A DNA stretch of 64,000 bases from the NCBI RefSeq assembly GCF_022581195.2, contig NC_061474.1, positions 930,001 to 994,000 on the forward strand, in the 5' to 3' direction. The first letter of the stretch is position 1. Each line of letters begins with the position of its first letter. The translations under genes and the position numbers were made by a program. A model generated the notes under the pieces. The model saw only the letters and a list, made by a program, of their open reading frames with translations. It did not search any database and was not told where the DNA came from. Positions 59,191 through 64,000 of this stretch are shown piece after piece. Source of the DNA: Helicoverpa zea. Lineage: Eukaryota; Arthropoda; Insecta; Lepidoptera; Noctuidae.

Positions 59191-59786
59191 AGTGTACGTG
59201 CTAGTCAACAAGTAAGAATGTCAGAATCACAGCAGAATCAGAATCTAAAGCAAATTGGCATACAAATAATTTCAAATTTAAAACGCCAGTATCAATCCCC
59301 ATTTCTGAGGCACAAAAACCGGCTAAAATATTACATACCCGGGTCTTAACAGGGATTACCATGAATACGTTTCAACCGAGCCGTAGCTAAATTATTAATG
59401 TTCAGCCGTCCGCTTTATATTAATTATTTATTTTATTAATTCCCTTGATGAATTAGTAATGGTAGCGTTAGACGGGGGTAACAAACTTACTCGCAAAAGA
59501 TTTGCTTGTGGTGCTCATTTTGATAAAAAAATCTGACTTTGAAAAATATTATTTTAGTAAAGAAAACCTTTAAATAACTTAAGACACTAAAAATAAACAC
59601 CATGTACATACTAACACACTAGACCAACCTGTACATAACTACACTTAAAAAAACAACAAAGAAAACCCTATCTAAGTAGAAATCCTGATAATCCGTTAAA
59701 AAATACATCAACACAAATATACATCATGTATACGTATACAATATATATGTATACAATGTACATGTATACCTACAATTTACCCTTAC

Positions 59787-60132
59787 CCATGGAGAACAAA
59801 ATGACTAGCGGAGGTGCTATAACGCAAAATCTCCTAAGAAAGTAACGCGCCAAAATGCGGGTGCGCGCTCAAACAACCCGAACGCCTTAGTTCACTGACT
59901 GTTTTGGTCACGCCCACCGTAAGAATTTGTCATTGTTTTTTTTTTATGGGAAATCATCAAATGGCCTCTCCCGCTATGAGTTACTAACTGACTCCTACTG
60001 ACTAAAACCCATTATCTTCCTTCTAAAGACTTTTATGTACGGTAACTCTTTCGAACAATCCCCTAAAAAAATGACCTAGAAGCCTGACCTATCTGTATTA
60101 TGGCATCTTCGTTCATTTTTCCTTACTCCGTG
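59787..60132. mobile_element. 300-bp TIR family, copy 5, with nested retroposon
   Basis: CCATGGAGAACAAAATGACT..AGCGGAGGTGCTATAACG at the left; TTATGGCATCTTCGTTCATT..CCTTACTCCGTG at the right. About 130 bp of it is a minus-strand copy of the short retroposon. Confidence 0.75.
59937..60066 (-). mobile_element. Short retroposon nested in the 300-bp TIR element
   Basis: T-run (complement of the A tail), then GGAAATCATCAAATGGCCTC, CTGACTAAAACCCATTATCT and GGTAACTCTTTCGAACAATC. Confidence 0.7.
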
Positions 60133-60900
60133 CTTATCCCATAGTGTCGTATAGTGTAAAGTTAATGTATAATTCAGAAGCACGGTGTATCATTGTAGAG
60201 GCGTCATGTTATTCTCCAAGGGGTTCCGTACAAAAACGAGAATGGAGAAAATAGCCAGCTTCGGTAACTTTGCGGGTCGGTCCCGTATTTTGTCATGTTT
60301 TCGGGGTTCCGTGGCTGTGGCTATATTTTTATTGCCTCTCTTGGGGATAGGGGAAGAATAGTTTAAGTAATAAGGGTCTAGGAAATTATTTTTTTTGGTG
60401 AAATAAACGTGAGAGATAAAAGTTTTACGGAATTGGACCAATGAATTGATTTCTTATGAGTTGTATTATTGAGAATTGGGTGCACAAAAACGCAAACAAA
60501 TATGCACAAATATTACCAAATATTCAAAAACTTAGTAAAGCCAGCAGTCTTTTAAAATTATTTTCTTTGGTTTAGCAGGATCTTATCCTATCCAAGGTAT
60601 GTAAGAGATTTTTGTAAACAAATGAATTTAATTTCTTATTTTGTCCTGGCTTTCTAAAATCTTCTGTTTAATATTAATAGGTATGTATAAGTAGCCAAGT
60701 TCAATTTGCAATGTAATCTGCTTTCTTCGGGAAGAAATTATTATGATAATAAGCACGAATCGATTTTATGCCGAATTTCTCGTAGTAATCGAATGACGTA
60801 CATATATTTACGTCGATATCTGTCGATTCTGAATGACATGTTTCGTGTTTTGTTGAGAAATTGCTTATAATATCCTGGAGCTTGTTTTGGTGAATTAATA

Positions 60901-61168
60901 TCCCTACTAATATTATAAATGCGAAAGTAACTCTGTCTGTCTGTCTGTCTGTCTGTTACACTTTCACGTCTAAACCACTGAACTGATCTTCTGTCTGTTA
61001 CGCTTTCACGTCTAAACCACTGAACTGATCTTAATACAATTTTGGTACAGAGATAGAATTGACCTTGAGAAAAAACATAGGATAGTTTTATCCCGGACTT
61101 TTGAAGAATTCTCTTGCAAACGTGATATAACCGAACTCAACGCGGCCGAAGCCGCGGGCGGAAGCTAG
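60901..61168 (+). mobile_element. Lep1-like non-autonomous Helitron, complete
   Basis: Starts TCCCTACTAATATTATAAAT between A and T context, carries a (CTGT)n run and ends CGCGGCCGAAGCCGCGGGCGGAAGCTAG|T. TC at the 5' end, CTAG at the 3' end and the GCGGC..GCCGC hairpin just before it are the Helitron hallmarks. A block of about 40 bp (CTGTCTGTTACRCTTTCACG to ACTGATCTT) is duplicated in tandem. Confidence 0.8.
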
Positions 61169-62773
61169 TAGAAAATAAAACAGTTTGTAAGGTTTAATAT
61201 TTACAAGTACTCTACTAATCGCAAAAACTTTAAAATGTCATAAGACTTTATAACTAATTTCGAAATAATGTAACGTACTTTTCTAAGTTTTAGTTAAAAG
61301 TTTTCTTTTGCAAAATAATAACGAAAGTGTGATACAGATAGAAAGATGCTTAATTTGATGAAATGTGATGTTTCAGTACTCGTCTGAAATTAGCACAGAA
61401 ACGGAACATTATAATATACCTACGAACTTAAGTGTATTCATTAACTAAGTTAAACAAAGGTGACTTTTAAACAAACAAATCTAGTTATTTTGAGTAAAAA
61501 TATTTTGTTACGGAAAGTACTTAATTCTGTTGGGAACCTATTAAAAACAGCTGCTATTTTTATTAAGCGTAAATGTCATTTACCTAAAGTTTTTAATTAT
61601 TTTTTATAATTAGTTGTTTTAGAAAAACGTGTTTGTGTTATTTATGAAAGACCTAGTTTTTCACTTTTGGCTTAAATGTAAAAAAAAACTGTGTCTACTA
61701 AATAATTTGACAGGCTTGAATATAGAATAAAATATGTGCTAAAATACCTACATAAATATTCAGAAACAATGAAATGAAAAGAATTTAATTAAATAAACAC
61801 GCAATAACTGTTTTTATTACACGCTCTAATCAACAAAACCGGAAACCATTAATAATATTTTAACAAAACAAAAGTAAACCAACCATATTTCTAATGAAAC
61901 ATTCATCACTCATAACATGTAAAATGGCGTGACGAAACACATTACCCACCTTTCATGAAGTCGGTAAAATATTGCCATTATCAATTTGAAGTTACCCGCG
62001 ATTTCGAATCGGGGTAAAAAATTAAGATTCCAAATACGCGCGTAAGACAATTTATTAATGCACCTACCTCGGCGGTTTCACCCCTCTATGGAGATTTATT
62101 ATGCCCACAACGTTATCTGAAAATTAATCACAGATTTTTTTCGTGAAACGAATATTTTTATCCGAATAAAAAGAATACAGAATACTTTTTTTGCCGACTG
62201 TACTTCTTGACTGAGTTTTTGTTATGCAGAAAAATTAAATGTATACTTTTGAGTTGGTTTTCATTTAAGAGCAAAACCGAGCTTTTTCTGTGCATATCAA
62301 GTATGTATTCAGATTCCAGGGAAGCTAATTTTTTTCTTGATTTTGCCTAACAATATCAACATTCTGACTACTATACTAGCTGTAAAGACCGGGATACCCT
62401 ATCATAATTTAAATGAGCTTCCAGCTTATATATTTTTTATAGTTCTTACTGAAATAAACTCATTATAAAATGTTTGCATTTTAACCGATTAAAAAAAAAA
62501 CTGTCTATGGCAAATAAAATGAATATAGAAATTTTACTCACTTTTGATATAAGTCTCTATCAACGTTATTCTTCATGCCTAGCTATACACACATACAAAA
62601 CTTCCAAACTATCATATTAATACCACAATCGGACAAAGTAAGATCACATAAACAAACTTTATGTTTGTACAAACGCGACAGTTAAAAAGCTCTAAAAAGC
62701 TCTAAACCACAGGTTAATCATTACGTGGACGTAAACTTTACTACTAAACCGTCATTTTCTTCGTTTAGTGTTT

Positions 62774-63290
62774 ACCATGGAGAACAAAATGACGATCAGA
62801 GATGTTATGATAGAATATCTACTAAGAAGTAGCGCGCCAAAATGCGGTGTTCGGGGGACAAGGAAAGTTACTAGCTCCGACCTACTCTTGGAACCTGCCC
62901 TTTTTCTGTGTAAAACCAAAAATCGTTGATTGGGATTTCTTCAGAAATCCAAAAGCCTCGTAGTTCACTCGTAACTAAACAAATAAATAAATATTGTGAC
63001 ACGCACGGTCAGTTTGCCCCATAGTAATGGTAATGGGTGCTGAGTTGCTGACACAAGTGATAGACCACATATACTTTATATTATTATGTACTTATAAATA
63101 CATACACACCCAAACCACAGTCAACAAGCATGCTCATCACACAAATGTTGATCGTACCAGGAATCGAAACCTGGAGCATCAGTTCAGCAGACCGGCATGG
63201 TATCACGCCCACCTTACTTATTTGACCTACAAAAAGGTTCCTGACCTACCTCTCTTATGGCATCTCCACTCACGTTTCCTTCCTCCATGG
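62774..63290. mobile_element. 300-bp TIR family, copy 6, with nested SINE
   Basis: ACCATGGAGAACAAAATGAC at the left and, in complement, the same ACCATGGAGGAAGGAAACG at the right. The interior keeps GCGCGCCAAAATGCGGTGTT and TTCACTCGTAACTAA. Roughly 220 bp of it is a minus-strand SINE. Confidence 0.75.
62977..63200 (-). mobile_element. tRNA-derived SINE (third type) nested in a MITE
   Basis: Left side AAATAAATAAATATTGTGACA (complement of an AATATTTATT-type tail). Then TATGTACTTATAAATACATA, GCTCATCACACAAATGTTGA and CCAGGAATCGAAACCTGGAG, whose complement is a B-box-like GGTTTCGATTCC. Confidence 0.6.
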
Positions 63291-63655
63291 TATTAGTTTT
63301 ACACCTGGGACAGTCAGAAATTGCGATAAACTTAGAAATAACTTTCAGTCCGCTGTGTAAATAAAATAAATAAATAAACCTTTGGTTTTATGATTTCGTA
63401 ACGGGTAATCGTCTGTTGTTAAAATGGCCACGACATTAAACATAACTTTTGGACATTGCAGTAATGTTAAATATTGATAATAATTATTTTAAGACTATAA
63501 TTAAGATAATAATGTGCCAACTTGATAATTTTGAAAAATAATGTGTATTTGACACACGTAGTTCGTACTATTATTAAAAATAATATTTATATAATAAAAA
63601 AAAATATTTAAGTTTCTGTTATATTCAATCTATAATAATCTATATTTAAACTTTT

Positions 63656-63806
63656 ATACTAATAAAAAAGGTTATAAATATATACTACTGAATCGATTAG
63701 AAAAATTCTTTCAGTGTTGCAAAGCTACACTGTCCCCGCGTGACATGGGCTATATTTTATCCAGGTGCGGGAAGTAGGTCCTTTAGGAAACGGGTTTTCA
63801 CTAGCT
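63656..63806 (+). mobile_element. Helitron-like fragment
   Basis: TACTAATAAAAAAGGTTATA, TTCTTTCAGTGTTGCAAAGC, ACATGGGCTATATTTTATCC, GGGTTTTCACTAGCTAAA. Confidence 0.6.
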
Positions 63807-64000
63807 AAAATGAATCTCTTTATACTTAATAGGAAAAATTCAAGTTGGTACTAAGTAACAACACTTCTAATGAACCGACCACGAGCAGTTGTTTTTGTTA
63901 AAATAAGTTGTACAAGTATGACGAGGGTACATCATCAATCAGTAATATTAAGTTTAGGTAAGGTTTATGTTCAATGGCCTAGCCATTTGGTTATAATGGT

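Larger units (their letters stand above)
52921..64000 (+). other. Intron 1 of the amine receptor gene, open at the right edge
   Basis: GTGAGT at 52921-52926 is the donor following codon 192. I found no downstream stretch that continues the receptor after the DRY motif (second intracellular loop and TM4) in any frame. More than 11 kb to the window edge is therefore best read as intron. It contains the TE insertions listed separately. The intervals 52927-53775, 54063-56333, 58346-59030, 59191-59786, 60132-60900, 61169-62773 and 63291-63655 hold only AT-rich unique sequence as far as I can see. Confidence 0.7.

Overview
The window looks like chromosomal DNA from a noctuid-type moth (Lepidoptera). 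It is AT-rich and almost free of long open reading frames. It is packed with repeat families typical of Lepidoptera: tRNA-headed SINEs ending in GATGAT-type tails, Lep1-like Helitron fragments ending in CTAGT, 5'-truncated RTE LINE tails, an interspersed element ending in TACGGAACCCTAAAAA, and many TIR/foldback MITEs. The order-level assignment is confident; the family is inference from the SINE type. There is no sign of an operon, plasmid, virus or CRISPR array.

Only one convincing coding segment is present. An exon at 52345-52920 (+) encodes the N-terminus and transmembrane helices 1-3 of a class A aminergic GPCR, most like the insect tyramine/octopamine receptors (TAR2/TyrR-like). It ends at a clean phase-0 donor (CAG|GTGAGT) just after the DRY motif. 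No later exon is recognised, so 52921-64000 is read as the first part of a long intron. Sequence to the left is upstream, intergenic or 5' non-coding intronic DNA.

Layout. 0-1.2 kb: nested MITEs. 1.2-10 kb: mostly featureless AT-rich DNA with degraded Helitron and SINE pieces and two short foldback MITEs (7.3 and 8.1 kb). 10-16 kb: SINEs and the first members of a 300-bp TIR family. 22.1-22.8 kb: a GC-rich nested palindrome. 25-31 kb: SINE-in-MITE nesting and more of the 300-bp family, with a promoter-like GC-rich island near 29.3 kb. 32-37 kb: young SINEs with perfect target-site duplications, LINE tails and a three-layer nest. 38.7-41.7 kb: two old tandem duplications and a 960-bp DNA transposon that appears to be the parent of the foldback MITE at 47.8 kb. 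48.5-57.6 kb: two nearly identical 870-bp segments in inverted orientation on either side of the receptor exon. 57-64 kb: intronic MITEs, a complete Lep1-like Helitron and further nests.

The most notable observations are the inverted pair flanking the receptor exon, the parent/derivative transposon pair at 40.7 and 47.8 kb, the GC-rich foldback element, a perfect 24-bp-stem hairpin at 44.4 kb, and several nests that give the relative ages of the families. Repeat family assignments come from recognition and from comparing copies within the window, not from a database search.
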